Shown piece by piece: positions 7,669 to 18,697 of a DNA stretch of 64,000 nt. Positions within the stretch are counted from its first letter, which is position 1, and the number at the start of each line of letters is the position of its first letter. Source of the stretch: Hyphomicrobiales bacterium (GTDB lineage Bacteria > Pseudomonadota > Alphaproteobacteria > Rhizobiales > Rhizobiaceae); NCBI GenBank assembly GCA_900465665.1, contig UBJO01000013.1:1-64000 (forward strand), read 5' to 3'. The position numbers were made by a program, and so were the translations under genes. The notes beneath the pieces were generated by a model. The model was not told where the DNA came from, made no database searches, and saw nothing but the letters and a program-made list of their open reading frames with translations.

Positions 7669-8523
7669 GTGGCGAACGAACACGATTTGGCGAAAGATCT
7701 GGGACATTCGACGACGGATCGCGACCTGCTTGCCGAAGGCGGGCTGGGCGAGGAGGACGTTCCGGTTCTGCTCGCGGCATTGCTGCGCGGCTCCAAGCGC
7801 GTCGAGCGTGTTGCGCTCTCCAGCGGTGCGGTCTGGATCAAGCGCTATGGCACCGAGCGCGCCTCGCGCTGGATGGTGCTGCAGCGCATGCTCGCCAATC
7901 TCATCCGCGCGCCCTTCCTGCGTCCGTCGCCGCTTTTGGCCGACGAGGGCATGGCTGCGCGCGAAATCCGCCGCATCGCCCAGTTTTCAGCCCAAGACGT
8001 GCCGACGGCCCGTGTCATCTATTCCTCGGGTGCCGCGGTCGTCTTCAGCGATGCCGGCGAAACCGTCGATCGCCAGCTCTATCACGTGCTGAACAACGAT
8101 CCGGTCGCCCACGACAACATGCTCGTCCATTGCGCCGGCGAACTCGGACGGCTGCATGCAAAGGGCCTGTGCCATGGCCGGCCTTATCCGCGCGACATGT
8201 TTTTGAAGGACGGCCGCGTCGGTTTCATGGATTTCGAGGAAGAGCCCGACCGGGTGATGCCGCTGGAAGTCGCCCAGGCGCGCGATATCTGGCTGCTCTT
8301 TTTGCAGGTCGCGACCCGCGCCAAGCTTGGCGGCGAAACGCACGACCGGGCCTACAAGGCCTGGGCCGAAGTGGCGCCACCGGCAGCCGTTGCCGAACTG
8401 CGCAAGCTTACCGGCTTCCTCGGCGGCTTTTTGTCGGCTGCCCGGTTGATTGGCCGCGTACACATGGGTAGTGATCTGCGACGTTTCATCGTGGCGACCA
8501 GCTATCTGAAGCATGTTTCGTGA
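7669..8523 (+). CDS. Kinase-like protein (LPS/Bud32-type kinase fold)
   Basis: A 284-residue protein that looks like a small atypical kinase. It has ALSSGAVWIKRYG with a candidate ATP-binding Lys, then LGRLHAKGLCHGRPYPRDMF as a catalytic-loop-like segment, then GRVGFMDFEEEPD as a DFG-like metal-binding segment. This order resembles the Kdo/WaaP and Bud32 families that phosphorylate lipopolysaccharide or small substrates. The Asn normally found in the catalytic loop is not obvious, so activity is uncertain. I use GTG 7669, because the only earlier starts fall inside the rplT terminator. It sits 40 bases before pheS and may be co-transcribed. Confidence 0.65.
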   Translation: MANEHDLAKDLGHSTTDRDLLAEGGLGEEDVPVLLAALLRGSKRVERVALSSGAVWIKRYGTERASRWMVLQRMLANLIRAPFLRPSPLLADEGMAAREIRRIAQFSAQDVPTARVIYSSGAAVVFSDAGETVDRQLYHVLNNDPVAHDNMLVHCAGELGRLHAKGLCHGRPYPRDMFLKDGRVGFMDFEEEPDRVMPLEVAQARDIWLLFLQVATRAKLGGETHDRAYKAWAEVAPPAAVAELRKLTGFLGGFLSAARLIGRVHMGSDLRRFIVATSYLKHVS

Positions 8524-8563
8524 AGTGTCCCTCAAAGACTGGACGCCCTGAAGGCAGGAAAAG

Positions 8564-9646
8564 ATGACCGAACTCGCAACCCTGGAAAAGCAACTCCTGT
8601 CCGATGTCGCGGCCGCCGCCGATGAACCGGCGATCGAAGCCGTGCGCGTCGCGGCCCTTGGCAAGAAGGGGTCGGTCTCCGAACTCCTGAAGACGCTGGG
8701 CTCGATGACCCCTGAAGAGCGCCAGACGCGCGGTGCGGCGATCAACGCGCTGAAGACGGTCGTGACCGACGCGATCAACGCCCGCAAGGCCGATCTCAAG
8801 AAGGCGGCGATCGATGCCCGGCTGAAGGCCGAGACGGTCGACGTCTCGCTCCCCGTCCGCTCCTCGCCCGCCGAGCGTGGCCGCATCCATCCGATCAGCC
8901 AGATCGTCGACGAGATCACCGCGATCTTCGCCGACATGGGCTTCTCGATCGCCGAAGGTCCCGATGTCGAGACCGACTATTATAACTTCACGGCGCTGAA
9001 TTTCCCCGAGGGCCATCCGGCCCGCGAGATGCACGACACCTTCTTCTTCAATCCGGATGAGAACGGCGAGCGCAAGGTGCTGCGCACGCACACCTCGCCG
9101 GTGCAGGTGCGCACCATGGAAGCGCAGAAGCCGCCGATCCGCATCATCATCCCCGGCAAGACCTATCGCCAGGACTCGGACGCGACGCACTCGCCGATGT
9201 TCCACCAGGTCGAGGGCCTCGTCGTCGACAAGAAGGCCAATGTCGCCAACATCCGCTGGGTGCTGGAAGAGTTCTGCAAGACCTTCTTCGAGGTCGACAG
9301 CGTCACCATGCGCTTCCGCCCGTCCTTCTTCCCTTTCACGGAGCCGTCCTTCGAGGTCGACATCCAGTGCGACCGCTCCGGCCCGATCGTCAAGTTCGGC
9401 GAAGGCACCGACTGGATGGAGATTTTGGGCTGCGGCATGGTGCACCCGAACGTGCTGCGCGCGGGCGGCCTCGATCCCGACGAGTACCAGGGCTTTGCCT
9501 GGGGCATGGGCCTCGACCGCATCGCCATGCTGAAATACGGCATGCCCGACCTGCGCGACTTCTTCAACGCCGACGTCCGCTGGATGACCCACTACGGCTT
9601 CCGCCCACTCGACATGCCGACGCTGTTCGGCGGGTTGAGCGCGTAA
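8564..9646 (+). CDS. pheS: Phenylalanyl-tRNA synthetase alpha subunit
   Basis: The catalytic subunit of the alpha2beta2 enzyme that charges tRNA-Phe. The 360-residue protein has an N-terminal coiled-coil tRNA-binding arm (residues 1-~95) and a class II catalytic core: [19 protein letters not shown], then [17 protein letters not shown] (motif 2 region), then [15 protein letters not shown] (motif 3). AGGAAAAG precedes the ATG. It is followed 15 bases later by pheT in one operon. Confidence 0.97.
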   Translation: MTELATLEKQLLSDVAAAADEPAIEAVRVAALGKKGSVSELLKTLGSMTPEERQTRGAAINALKTVVTDAINARKADLKKAAIDARLKAETVDVSLPVRSSPAERGRIHPISQIVDEITAIFADMGFSIAEGPDVETDYYNFTALNFPEGHPAREMHDTFFFNPDENGERKVLRTHTSPVQVRTMEAQKPPIRIIIPGKTYRQDSDATHSPMFHQVEGLVVDKKANVANIRWVLEEFCKTFFEVDSVTMRFRPSFFPFTEPSFEVDIQCDRSGPIVKFGEGTDWMEILGCGMVHPNVLRAGGLDPDEYQGFAWGMGLDRIAMLKYGMPDLRDFFNADVRWMTHYGFRPLDMPTLFGGLSA

Positions 9647-9661
9647 GGGAGGATAAAGATC

Positions 9662-12097
9662 ATGAAATTCACGCTTTCCTGGCTCAAGGATCATCTTGAG
9701 ACCGACGCCACACTGGATGAAATCTGCAAGCGCCTGACTGAGATCGGCCTTGAGGTCGAGGATGTCGACGACAAGGCGGCCTACAAGCCCTTCGTCATCG
9801 CGCGCGTGCTTTCGGCCGAAAAGCACCCGGAAGCCGATCGCCTGAAGGTTCTGTCGGTCGATGCCGGCCCCGATATCAACGGCGGCAAGCCGCTGCAGAT
9901 CGTCTGCGGTGCGCCGAATGCGCGCGCCGGCCTGGTTGGCGCGCTGGCGCGGCCGGGCGATTATGTGCCGGGTATCGATGTCACGCTCGGCGTCGGCAAG
10001 ATCCGTGGCGTCGAAAGCCACGGCATGATGTGCTCCGAAAAGGAGCTCAACATGTCCGACAGCCACGACGGCATCATCGACCTGCCCGAGGATGCCCCTG
10101 TCGGCACCTCGTTTGCCGCCTACGCCCATCTCGACGATCCCATGATCGAGATCAACCTGACGCCGAACCGTCCGGATTGCACCTCGATCTATGGCATCGC
10201 CCGCGATCTGGCCGCTTCCGGCCTCGGCACGCTGAAGACGCGCGCCGCGCCGTCTTTCGCCGTCGAAGGCCATACGCCGGTCAAGCTGACGCTCGATCTC
10301 GATGACGACAAGCTCTGCCCGGGCTTCGGCCTGCGCCTGGTGCGCGGCGTCAAGAACGGCCCGAGCCCCAAGTGGGTGCAGCAGCGCCTGACGGCGATCG
10401 GCCTGCGTCCGATCAACGCGCTCGTCGACATCACCAACTACATGACCTTCGACCAGGGTCGGCCGATGCACGTCTTCGACGCCGCCAAGGTGAAGGGAAA
10501 CCTCACCGTTCGCCGCGCGAAAGACGGCGAGACGGTGCTGGCGCTCGACCAGCGCGAATACAAGCTCGGCCCGAACAACGTCGTCATCGTTGACGAAAAC
10601 GGCATCGAGTCGATCGGCGGCATCATGGGCGGAGAGCATTCTGGCTGCGATGAAAACACCACCGACGTCTTGATCGAATCGGCTCTGTGGGACCCCATGA
10701 ACATCGCCAAATCAGGTCGTGGCCTCGGCATCATCACCGATGCCCGCTATCGCTTCGAGCGCGGCGTCGATCCCGAATACATGGTCCCCGGCCTCGAGCG
10801 TACCACCGAGCTGGTGCTCGAATTCTGCGGCGGCACGGCCGCCAAGGCCGAGATCGTGGGTTACAAGGGCTACGACCCCAAGGTCGTCGACTTCCCCTTC
10901 TCGGAAGTGAAGCGCCTGACCGGCCTCGAAGTCTCCACCGAGGAGAGCGTCGAGATCCTGACCCGCCTCGGTTTCAAGGTCACCGGTTCCGGCGAGCGCG
11001 TTTCGGTCGCCGTCCCCTCCTGGCGTCCCGATGTCGATGGCAAGGCCGATCTCGTCGAAGAGGTCATGCGCATCCATGGCGTCGACAACATCAAGCCGGC
11101 GCCGCTGGAAAGCCACACCGAAGTCAACGGCCGCATCCTGACCACGCTGCAGATCCGCACCCGCACCGCCAAGCGCGCGCTTGCCTCGCGCGGCATGCTG
11201 GAAGCCGTCACCTGGTCCTTCATTTCGGAAGATCAGGCGAAGCTCTTCGGCGGCGGTTCGCCGGCTCTGAAGCTGGCGAACCCGATCGCAGCCGAAATGT
11301 CCGACATGCGCCCCTCGCTGCTGCCGGGTCTTCTCACGGCTGCCCAGCGCAATGCCGACAAAGGCTATGGTGACGTCGCGATCTTCGAAGTCTCCGGCAC
11401 CTATGAGAACGACAGGCCGGAAGGCCAGCGCCGCGTTGCCGGCGGCATCCGTCGCGGTACCGCCTCGATGGCAGGCTCCGGCCGCATGTGGTCGAACGCG
11501 TCCAAGGGCGGCGGCAAGCCGGTCGACGTCTTCGACGCCAAGGCCGATGCGCTTGCCGTGATCGAGGCCTGCGGCCTGCCGATGACCAACATCCAGGTCG
11601 AGCAGGGCGGTCCGGAATGGTACCACCCCGGCCGCTCCGGCACCATCAAGATGGGCCCGAAGGTAGTGCTCGGCTATTTCGGCGAGTTCCACCCCTCGAC
11701 GTTGGAGGCGCTCGACGTCTCCGGCGCACTCGCGGGCTTCGAGGTCTATCTCGACGCCATGCCCGAGCCGAAGAAGAAGGCGACCCGCACCAAGCCGGCG
11801 CTGGAGCTGTCGCAGTTCCAGGCCGTCAAGCGCGACTTCGCCTTCGTCGTCGACAAGGCGGTCGAAGCCGGCGCCATCATCAAGGCCGCCACCGGTGCCG
11901 ACCGCAAGCTGGTCGCCGGTGTCAACGTCTTCGATATCTTCGAGGGCGCCTCGGTCGGCGAGGGCAAGAAGTCGGTCGCCATCGAGGTGCAGATCCAGCC
12001 GGTCGAGCGCACGCTGACCGACGAGGATTTCGAGGCCCTGACGCAGAAGATCGTCGCCAGCGTCACCAAGGCCACGGGCGGCGTCCTGCGCGGCTGA
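9662..12097 (+). CDS. pheT: Phenylalanyl-tRNA synthetase beta subunit
   Basis: The 811-residue partner of PheS that binds tRNA and carries the editing site. Domains in order: [20 protein letters not shown] (B1), an EMAP/OB tRNA-binding domain at ~40-150 ([19 protein letters not shown]), the B3/B4 editing module at ~210-385 ([22 protein letters not shown]), B5 at ~405-475, a catalytic-like domain and a C-terminal anticodon-binding fold ([19 protein letters not shown]). Length and order are normal for the family. It is the last gene of the pheST operon; a palindromic element follows. Confidence 0.97.
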   Translation: MKFTLSWLKDHLETDATLDEICKRLTEIGLEVEDVDDKAAYKPFVIARVLSAEKHPEADRLKVLSVDAGPDINGGKPLQIVCGAPNARAGLVGALARPGDYVPGIDVTLGVGKIRGVESHGMMCSEKELNMSDSHDGIIDLPEDAPVGTSFAAYAHLDDPMIEINLTPNRPDCTSIYGIARDLAASGLGTLKTRAAPSFAVEGHTPVKLTLDLDDDKLCPGFGLRLVRGVKNGPSPKWVQQRLTAIGLRPINALVDITNYMTFDQGRPMHVFDAAKVKGNLTVRRAKDGETVLALDQREYKLGPNNVVIVDENGIESIGGIMGGEHSGCDENTTDVLIESALWDPMNIAKSGRGLGIITDARYRFERGVDPEYMVPGLERTTELVLEFCGGTAAKAEIVGYKGYDPKVVDFPFSEVKRLTGLEVSTEESVEILTRLGFKVTGSGERVSVAVPSWRPDVDGKADLVEEVMRIHGVDNIKPAPLESHTEVNGRILTTLQIRTRTAKRALASRGMLEAVTWSFISEDQAKLFGGGSPALKLANPIAAEMSDMRPSLLPGLLTAAQRNADKGYGDVAIFEVSGTYENDRPEGQRRVAGGIRRGTASMAGSGRMWSNASKGGGKPVDVFDAKADALAVIEACGLPMTNIQVEQGGPEWYHPGRSGTIKMGPKVVLGYFGEFHPSTLEALDVSGALAGFEVYLDAMPEPKKKATRTKPALELSQFQAVKRDFAFVVDKAVEAGAIIKAATGADRKLVAGVNVFDIFEGASVGEGKKSVAIEVQIQPVERTLTDEDFEALTQKIVASVTKATGGVLRG

Positions 12098-12217
12098 TGA
12101 AATCGGCGGGTCGATCTGCCTCGGCAGTCGCACGCCACTCTCCCTCATCCTCGCCCTCGTGGCGGGGATCCAGCCGACGCGCGGCGGAGAGACTCTTTTT
12201 GCTGACATGATCTGAAC

Positions 12218-12307
12218 GGTCATTCACGGCGCGGACGCGCCGTGGCTGGATTCCTGTCACGTCGCACGGGCGAAGCCTGGGCAAAGGAATGAGGAGAGTG
12301 AATGACC
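12218..12307. repeat. 90-bp palindromic intergenic element
   Basis: Outer 10-bp perfect inverted repeats (GGTCATTCAC at 12218-12227, GTGAATGACC at 12298-12307) enclose a 9-bp GC-rich hairpin (12225-12233 with 12236-12244) and a shorter ATTCCT/AGGAAT pair. It lies between convergent genes, where it could act as a two-way terminator. It looks like a dispersed palindromic repeat, but only one copy is seen here. Confidence 0.55.
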
Positions 12308-12311
12308 CCCA

Positions 12312-12671
12312 TCAATCGTGCAGATAATAAACCTTATTCACGATCGTCCACCGCCCCTCGATCTTCAGCATCGAGAGATAATCGGTGAAACGCATGCCGG
12401 CGAAGTCGTCGCTCACCTTGACGCTGGCGGCATCACCGATGACATCAAGGGTCTGGATGTCCATATGCGGCTGCGTGCCCGGCGGGGCCGAGCCCTCGGC
12501 CACGATGGCGGCGATGAACTCGTCGCGGGTCGACCACTCAACCGCACTCTCGTAATGCCCGATGACAGCGCATTTTGGATGAAACGCCTTGCGCAGCGCC
12601 GCCTCGTTGGCGAAGGTCATGCCTTCGACATAGAGATGCACGACTGCCTCTATCGCCTGCCGGTCCGTCAT
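12312..12671 (-). CDS. NTF2-like / lumazine-binding-like protein (SnoaL fold)
   Basis: A 119-residue single-domain protein. It starts MTDRQAIEAVVHLYVEGMTF and ends GRWTIVNKVYYLHD, the pattern of the putative lumazine-binding branch of the NTF2-like superfamily. Such proteins are small cone-shaped enzymes or binding proteins, and the substrate cannot be read. I chose the internal Met (12671) since family members start with this helix; the 19 preceding codons look non-coding. It ends next to the palindromic element and converges with pheT. Confidence 0.7.
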   Translation of the reverse strand: MTDRQAIEAVVHLYVEGMTFANEAALRKAFHPKCAVIGHYESAVEWSTRDEFIAAIVAEGSAPPGTQPHMDIQTLDVIGDAASVKVSDDFAGMRFTDYLSMLKIEGRWTIVNKVYYLHD

Positions 12672-12752
12672 GGTCCGTACCTCGATCGTGTCGATGCTGA
12701 AGTATAGCGCGGAGCGCGCGACGCGCAAAGTCGTTGCGGGACTGTGCCTGCT

Positions 12753-13040
12753 TTAATGGGTGGATGGGTAGAGCGTGGCCAGGGCGGTACCGATCAGTTC
12801 CTCGGCATAGGCCTGCGCGGTCGATGAGGCGTTGTCGGACAGACCCATCTCGTCGCACTTGTTGCCGACGGCCTCGCGGATGAGGTGCAGGATACCCCGC
12901 CCCATCTTCCCACCATCCTCGCCGGATGTGTCCAGAACCAGTGCCAGCGAGGTCATCGCCACCACTTCAAGCACAAGCATGCGTCCTCTTATGTCGGACA
13001 GGCCTGGATCGGCCGGCCCTTTGTCCTTGGCATCTGGCAT
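12753..13040 (-). CDS. Hypothetical protein (95 aa)
   Basis: An unrecognised soluble 95-residue protein beginning MPDAKDKGPADPGLSDIRG and probably mainly helical. It has no signal peptide or known motif. A GGAAGGGAA stretch precedes the ATG on the minus strand. It sits upstream of the NTF2-like gene on the same strand with a gap of about 80 bases, so they may share a transcript. Codon use matches the neighbours. Confidence 0.6.
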   Translation of the reverse strand: MPDAKDKGPADPGLSDIRGRMLVLEVVAMTSLALVLDTSGEDGGKMGRGILHLIREAVGNKCDEMGLSDNASSTAQAYAEELIGTALATLYPSTH

Positions 13041-13144
13041 GGGGTTCCCTTCCTCTCAACGGAAAGTTTACCTAGTGCTAATATGCGCGAGGAGAAGACC
13101 CAAAGTTGAACAAAGCCAAATCTCTTTTCTGATCTGTGGTCGGA

Positions 13145-13171
13145 CCGCCCCGGTGCGGTGCCTCGGGGCGG
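13145..13171. terminator. GC-rich stem-loop after the aldo/keto reductase gene
   Basis: An 8-bp perfect stem (13145-13152 with 13164-13171) with an 11-base loop lies 10 bases beyond the stop of the minus-strand reductase. No clear T-tract follows, so termination is likely but not certain. Confidence 0.45.
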
Positions 13172-13181
13172 CTATCGCTCA

Positions 13182-14177
<996 letters not shown>

Positions 14178-14299
14178 GTCTGGCTCCCTTCGAGCAAATA
14201 GTGAGGCCGCCCTTTGAGCGGCACGAGGCAAACCTAGCGCGCCGGGAGCTTTCAAAAAATACGTGCAATGCGGCACAGGCTGTTCTAACAAATAGATCA

Positions 14300-15190
14300 A
14301 TGAACAGGACCCAGCTCGCCCAACTCGCCGTTCTCGCCACTGTCGCCGAGCGCCGCAGCTTCCGCGCCGCCGCCAAGGAGCTGGAAATCGCGCCCTCGGC
14401 TGTGAGCCATGCCGTTTCCAGCCTCGAGGAGAGCCTGGGCATCCGCCTTCTGGCGCGAACGACGCGAAGCGTCGCGCCAACGGAGGAGGGGAGACTGCTT
14501 CTGCAGCGGCTGAAGCCGGCGCTGGATGAGATCGGCATCGCGCTCGAAGCCGTCAGCGAGGCGGGCGGCAGGCCGGCCGGCACGCTGCGGGTGACCGCAC
14601 CGCGCTTCGCCTCCGATATCCTGCTCGCGCCGCGCCTCGGCGAATTCCACAACCGCTATCCCGATATCACGCTCGAAATCGCCAACGAGGATGGCTTCAT
14701 CGACATCGTCCGCGAGGGCTTCGACGCCGGCATCCGGCTGGAGGAAAGCCTCGAGGTCGACATGATCGCGGTGCGCGCCTCGCCGAATCTCACGACCGTG
14801 ATCGCCGCTTCGCCGGATTATTTCAAACGCCACCCCAAGCCGCTGCATCCCTCCGACCTCGTCAACCACCGCTGCATCAAGCGGCGCTTCACCAATGGCA
14901 CGATCTACCGCTGGGAGTTCGAGAAGGATGGCCGGGAACTGGTCGTGCCCGTCGATGGCCCCTTGATCGTCAGCGAGGACAGGCTGGCGCTGATCGCGGC
15001 GCTGAACGGCGTCGGCCTCGCCTATCTCTTTGACCTGCGCGTCGAGGATGAGCTTGCAAGCGGCAAGCTGGTGCGGGTGCTGGAGGATTGGTGCGCGCCC
15101 TATCCTGGCCCGTTCATCTACTATCCAAGCCGCCGCCAGATGCGCCCGGCCTTGCGCGCCTTCATCGATTTCTTCCGTTACTCGGGCTGA
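14300..15190 (+). CDS. LysR-family transcriptional regulator
   Basis: A 296-residue regulator. The N-terminal winged HTH (residues 1-60) reads [20 protein letters not shown] and [20 protein letters not shown], and the remainder is the periplasmic-binding-like effector domain. ATG 14300 gives the normal LysR N-terminus. It is divergent from the aldo/keto reductase gene and probably controls that gene. The inducer is unknown. The sequence is of the group that often regulates redox or aldehyde-reducing enzymes. Confidence 0.93.
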   Translation: MNRTQLAQLAVLATVAERRSFRAAAKELEIAPSAVSHAVSSLEESLGIRLLARTTRSVAPTEEGRLLLQRLKPALDEIGIALEAVSEAGGRPAGTLRVTAPRFASDILLAPRLGEFHNRYPDITLEIANEDGFIDIVREGFDAGIRLEESLEVDMIAVRASPNLTTVIAASPDYFKRHPKPLHPSDLVNHRCIKRRFTNGTIYRWEFEKDGRELVVPVDGPLIVSEDRLALIAALNGVGLAYLFDLRVEDELASGKLVRVLEDWCAPYPGPFIYYPSRRQMRPALRAFIDFFRYSG

Positions 15191-15267
15191 GGCGATCCGG
15201 CATTCATTTCGGGTGGCGATTTCCGGAAGATGCTGCAAAAGTTGTCAGCAGGGCAGGGAGGTCGCTT

Positions 15268-15888
15268 ATGAAAAAGCCGGGATCGATGAAAGCACTGGAG
15301 GATCTGGGTCGGGCGCGGTTGTCGAAGAATTTCTTCCTGCGCGATTTCCTGCATTCCGAAATCGCCGATTTCTATCGCATCCCGAATATCCCTGACGACC
15401 CGGATCTCGCCATCGAAACCGGCAGGAGGCTTTGCGAGGAGTTGCTGGAACCCCTGCAGGAGACCTTCGGCCGCCTGCACATCCGCTCCGGCTACCGCTC
15501 GCCCGAGGTCAACCGCTTCGGCAACCAGAACAAGCTCAACTGCTCCACCAACGCATCGACCGCAGCCCACCACATCTGGGACATGCGCGATGCAGATGGC
15601 TACATGGGTGCCGCGGCCTGCGTCGTCGTTCCCTGGGTGGTTGATCGCTATCACGCGCTGGAAGATTGGCAGCGGCTCGCCTGGTGGATCCACGACCATC
15701 TGCCCTACGCCTCGCTCTGCTTCTTCCCGAAATTATGGGCCTTCAACATCCAGTGGCACGAACGCCCGCGCCGGGTGATCCAGAGCTATGTCAGCCGGCG
15801 CGGCATATTGACCAAGCCGGGGATGGAGAATTGGGAGGGCGAGCATTCTAAGTGGTACGAGGGTTTTCCTCTATTGCGGGGTGTTTGA
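15268..15888 (+). CDS. M15-like peptidase-fold protein
   Basis: A 206-residue protein with a D-alanyl-D-alanine carboxypeptidase-like (peptidase M15) core. FGRLHIRSGYRSPEVNRFGN resembles the M15 strand and substrate loop, AAHHIWDM supplies a His and Asp in the metal-ligand positions, and FNIQWHERP may supply the last His. There is no clear signal peptide, so it may be cytoplasmic or delivered by lysis, as for phage endolysins. GGGAGG precedes ATG 15268. It is followed directly by a block of intergenic repeats. Peptidase activity is an inference. Confidence 0.6.
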   Translation: MKKPGSMKALEDLGRARLSKNFFLRDFLHSEIADFYRIPNIPDDPDLAIETGRRLCEELLEPLQETFGRLHIRSGYRSPEVNRFGNQNKLNCSTNASTAAHHIWDMRDADGYMGAAACVVVPWVVDRYHALEDWQRLAWWIHDHLPYASLCFFPKLWAFNIQWHERPRRVIQSYVSRRGILTKPGMENWEGEHSKWYEGFPLLRGV

Positions 15889-15913
15889 GGGTGGGATTGT
15901 TCAGGGGAAGGCG

Positions 15914-16516
15914 ATCCACTCGCGTTGAGCCGGCCGAGGGGTGCTTAGATGCTCGGGACGAGCCCGAGCATGACGTCGAGGGTGGGGTGTCCGCAGGGTG
16001 GTGATGTGAGCCTGGTTTGAGTGTGAGCTTGGAACGCGCATGGCGCCACAGAGATTTTCTCCTGCTAAGCCATTGAAACGAAAAAGTTAAATCCGCACGC
16101 GGCGTCATCCTCGGGCTCGTCCCGAGGATCTAACCACGTTGCCTGGAATGCAACGGTCATGGACCCTGCGTTGGCGAGTAATCCACGCACGTTGAGCCAG
16201 CCGAGGCGTGCTTAGATGCTCGGGACGAGCCCGAGCATGACGTCGAGGGTGGGGTGTCCGCAGAGTGGTGATGTGAGCCTGGTTTGAATGTGAGCTTGGA
16301 ACGCGCATGGTGCCACCGAGACTCTGCTCCCTTCTAAGTCATTGAAACGACGCCGCTAACTCCGCACGCGGCGTCATCCTCGGGCTCGTCCCGAGGATCT
16401 AAGTACGTTGCCCGGAATGCAACGGTCATGGACCCTGCGTTGGCGAGTAATCCACGCACGTTGAGCCAGTCGAGGCGTGCTTAGATGCTCGGGACGAGCC
16501 CGAGCATGACGTCGAG
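15914..16516. repeat. Tandem palindromic intergenic repeats (RIME-like), 2.3 units
   Basis: A unit of 267-269 bp is repeated in tandem; it starts at about 15914 and 16181, and a partial third unit starts at about 16450. Each full unit carries two 23-bp palindromes in opposite orientation: left arms at 15949-15971, 16216-16238 and 16485-16507 (ATGCTCGGG paired with CCCGAGCAT), right arms at 16107-16129 and 16376-16398 (ATCCTCGGG paired with CCCGAGGAT). The right arm is the reverse complement of the left arm over about 36 bp. This resembles the rhizobial intergenic mosaic elements. No coding region lies within the block. Confidence 0.8.
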
Positions 16517-16566
16517 AATAGGGGCGCTCGCCACCGATGAGGCCAGCGTGCCCCCCGATCCTCCCC

Positions 16567-17517
16567 TCAGGCGCCAGCCTTGTCGAGCAGCGCCATCGCT
16601 TCGTCGCTGAGCGAAAGTGTCGCCGATTTCGTCAGGCTGTCGAGCTGCGAAAGGCTGGTGGCGCTGGCGATCGGGGCGGTGACGCCCTTCTTGCGCAGAA
16701 GCCAGGCAAGCGCGATCTCGGCCGGCTTTGCGCCGGTCTCGGTGGCGACCGTGTCGAGCGCCGCAAGGATCTTCAGGCCCTTGTCGTCGAGATAGCCGGC
16801 CGCCTTGCCGCCGCGTGCCTTGCCTTCCGTATCGGCCTTGCTGCGGTACTTGCCCGACAGGAAGCCGGCCGCGAGGCTGAAATAGGTGATGACGCCGATA
16901 TCTTCCTTCACGCAGAGATCGGCCAGCGGTCCCTCGAAGGGAGCGCGGTCGTAGAGGTTATATTCCGGCTGGATCACATCATAGCGCGGCAGACCGGCTT
17001 TCTCGGCGGCGTCAAAGGAGGCCTGCAGCTGCGTGGCGTCGAGGTTGGAGCAGCCGATGGCGCGGATCTTGCCCTGCTGCTTCAGCTTGGCGAAGGCGCC
17101 GAGCGTTTCTTCGTAAGGCGTCTCGGCATCCGGCCAGTGCGAGAGGTAGAGGTCGACATAATCGGTCTGCAGCCGCTTCAGCGAGGCCTCGACTGCCTCA
17201 AGGATGTACTGCTCCTTCAGCCCCTTCTTGCCCGGACCCATCTCGGAGCCGACCTTGGTGATGATCACGGCCTTGTCGCGGGCGACCTTGTTCTGCTTCA
17301 GCCACTTGCCGATGATCTCTTCGCTATCGCCGCCCTTGTTGCCGGGCACCCAGGCCGAATAGACATCCGCGGTGTCGATGGTGTTGAAGCCGGCGTCGAA
17401 GAAGGCGTCGAGGATGTCGAAAGAGGTTTTCTCGTCGGCCGTCCAGCCAAACACATTGCCGCCGAACACGATCGGCGCGACCGAAAGGCCGGTTTTTCCA
17501 AGGCGACGCAATTCCAT
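16567..17517 (-). CDS. Aldo/keto reductase (second, unrelated to the first)
   Basis: A 316-residue reductase starting MELRRLGKTGLSVAPIVFGG. The tetrad is Asp/Tyr in NTIDTADVYSAW, Lys in AVIITKVGSE and His in DLYLSHWPD. The cofactor region is near the C-terminus (APIASATSLSQLDSL). It is only distantly similar to the reductase at 13182-14177, so it is not a tandem duplicate. AGGAGTATCTC lies before the ATG. It stands alone between the repeat block and the divergent Gfo/Idh/MocA gene. Confidence 0.93.
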   Translation of the reverse strand: MELRRLGKTGLSVAPIVFGGNVFGWTADEKTSFDILDAFFDAGFNTIDTADVYSAWVPGNKGGDSEEIIGKWLKQNKVARDKAVIITKVGSEMGPGKKGLKEQYILEAVEASLKRLQTDYVDLYLSHWPDAETPYEETLGAFAKLKQQGKIRAIGCSNLDATQLQASFDAAEKAGLPRYDVIQPEYNLYDRAPFEGPLADLCVKEDIGVITYFSLAAGFLSGKYRSKADTEGKARGGKAAGYLDDKGLKILAALDTVATETGAKPAEIALAWLLRKKGVTAPIASATSLSQLDSLTKSATLSLSDEAMALLDKAGA

Positions 17518-17704
17518 GAGATACTCCTGAAATCTTCAATCTGGTGAAATTCGGACCACGGCAGGACGCCGCTTTGATGTAACCTAGTGCGCATCAGGAC
17601 GGATGGAAACCTGCGCCGCAACCAGCGCCGCGAATTGTGATCGCGCCATTGCGCCGCGGGGCCGCCGTCTCTAATCTCCCCTCAAAATCAGTAGAGGAGA
17701 GGAA

Positions 17705-18697
17705 ATGACCATGCTGCGCTTCGGTATCATGTCGACCGCCAAGATCGGCCGCGAGCTCGTGGTTCCGGCCATCCAGGATGCGGAAAACTGCGTCGTCACG
17801 GCAATCGCCAGCCGCGATCTCGGCAAGGCAAGGGAGATGGCCGACCGTTTCTCGGTGCCGCACGCCTTCGGCTCCTACGAGGAGATGCTGGCCTCCGACA
17901 AGATCGACGCCGTCTATATCCCGCTGCCGACCGCCCAGCATGTGGAATGGACGATCAAGGCGGCGGATGCCGGCAAGCATGTGCTCTGCGAAAAGCCGAT
18001 CGCGCTGAAGGCGGACGAGATCGACAGCCTGATTGCCGCGCGCGACCGCAACAAGGTGCTGGTGACGGAGGCCTACATGGTCACCTACGCGCCGGTGTGG
18101 CTGAAGGTGCGCCAGCTGATCAAGGACGGCGCCATCGGCACGCTGCTGCATGTGCAGGGCGCGTTCACCTACTTCAACCGCGACCCCGGCAACATGCGCA
18201 ATATTCCCGCACTCGGCGGCGGCGCACTGCCCGATATCGGCGTCTACCCGACCATCACCACCCGCTTCGTTACCGGCGAGGAGCCGCGCCGCGTGCAGGC
18301 CGTCACCCGCCGCGATCCTGATTTCGGCACCGACATCTATTCTAGCGTCAAGGCGGATTTCGGCGGCTTCGAGCTCAGCTTCTACATCTCCACCCAGATG
18401 GCGAACCGCCAGGTCATGGTGTTCCACGGCAGCGAAGGCTTCATCGAGGTGAAGTCGCCCTTCAATGCCGACCGCTGGGGCGCCGAAGAGATCGAACTCA
18501 GCAACCGCAGCCACAACGAATCCACCACCTTCCGCTTCCCCGACAGCCGCCAGTACAAGCGCGAGGCCGAAGCTTTCGCGCGCGCCGCCAAGGGTGAGGC
18601 GCAGGAGATCGTGTCGCTCGAGAGCTCCAGGCTCAGCCAGGCATTCATCGACGCGATCTATCGCGCCAGCGAGAAGGACGGCTGGGAGACGGTGTGA
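17705..18697 (+). CDS. Gfo/Idh/MocA-family oxidoreductase
   Basis: A 330-residue NAD(P)-dependent sugar or cyclitol dehydrogenase. The N-terminal Rossmann domain (residues ~3-120) begins [19 protein letters not shown] and includes the family signature [17 protein letters not shown] with the EKP motif. The C-terminal alpha/beta domain starts near [20 protein letters not shown]. The start has the strong binding site GAGGAGAGG. The substrate cannot be assigned; rhizobia carry many paralogues for inositol and other sugars. The divergent aldo/keto reductase may act in the same pathway. Confidence 0.92.
   Translation: MTMLRFGIMSTAKIGRELVVPAIQDAENCVVTAIASRDLGKAREMADRFSVPHAFGSYEEMLASDKIDAVYIPLPTAQHVEWTIKAADAGKHVLCEKPIALKADEIDSLIAARDRNKVLVTEAYMVTYAPVWLKVRQLIKDGAIGTLLHVQGAFTYFNRDPGNMRNIPALGGGALPDIGVYPTITTRFVTGEEPRRVQAVTRRDPDFGTDIYSSVKADFGGFELSFYISTQMANRQVMVFHGSEGFIEVKSPFNADRWGAEEIELSNRSHNESTTFRFPDSRQYKREAEAFARAAKGEAQEIVSLESSRLSQAFIDAIYRASEKDGWETV

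Noticed and set aside
8486..10639. 717-codon minus-strand frame across pheS and pheT
   Set aside because: Both pheS and pheT are clear on the plus strand; the antisense translation has no recognisable domain and follows codon bias of the real genes.
15914..16516. Possible CRISPR array
   Set aside because: The repeat unit is about 268 bp with no short spacers; the units are near-identical throughout and contain internal palindromes, so they are intergenic palindromic repeats.
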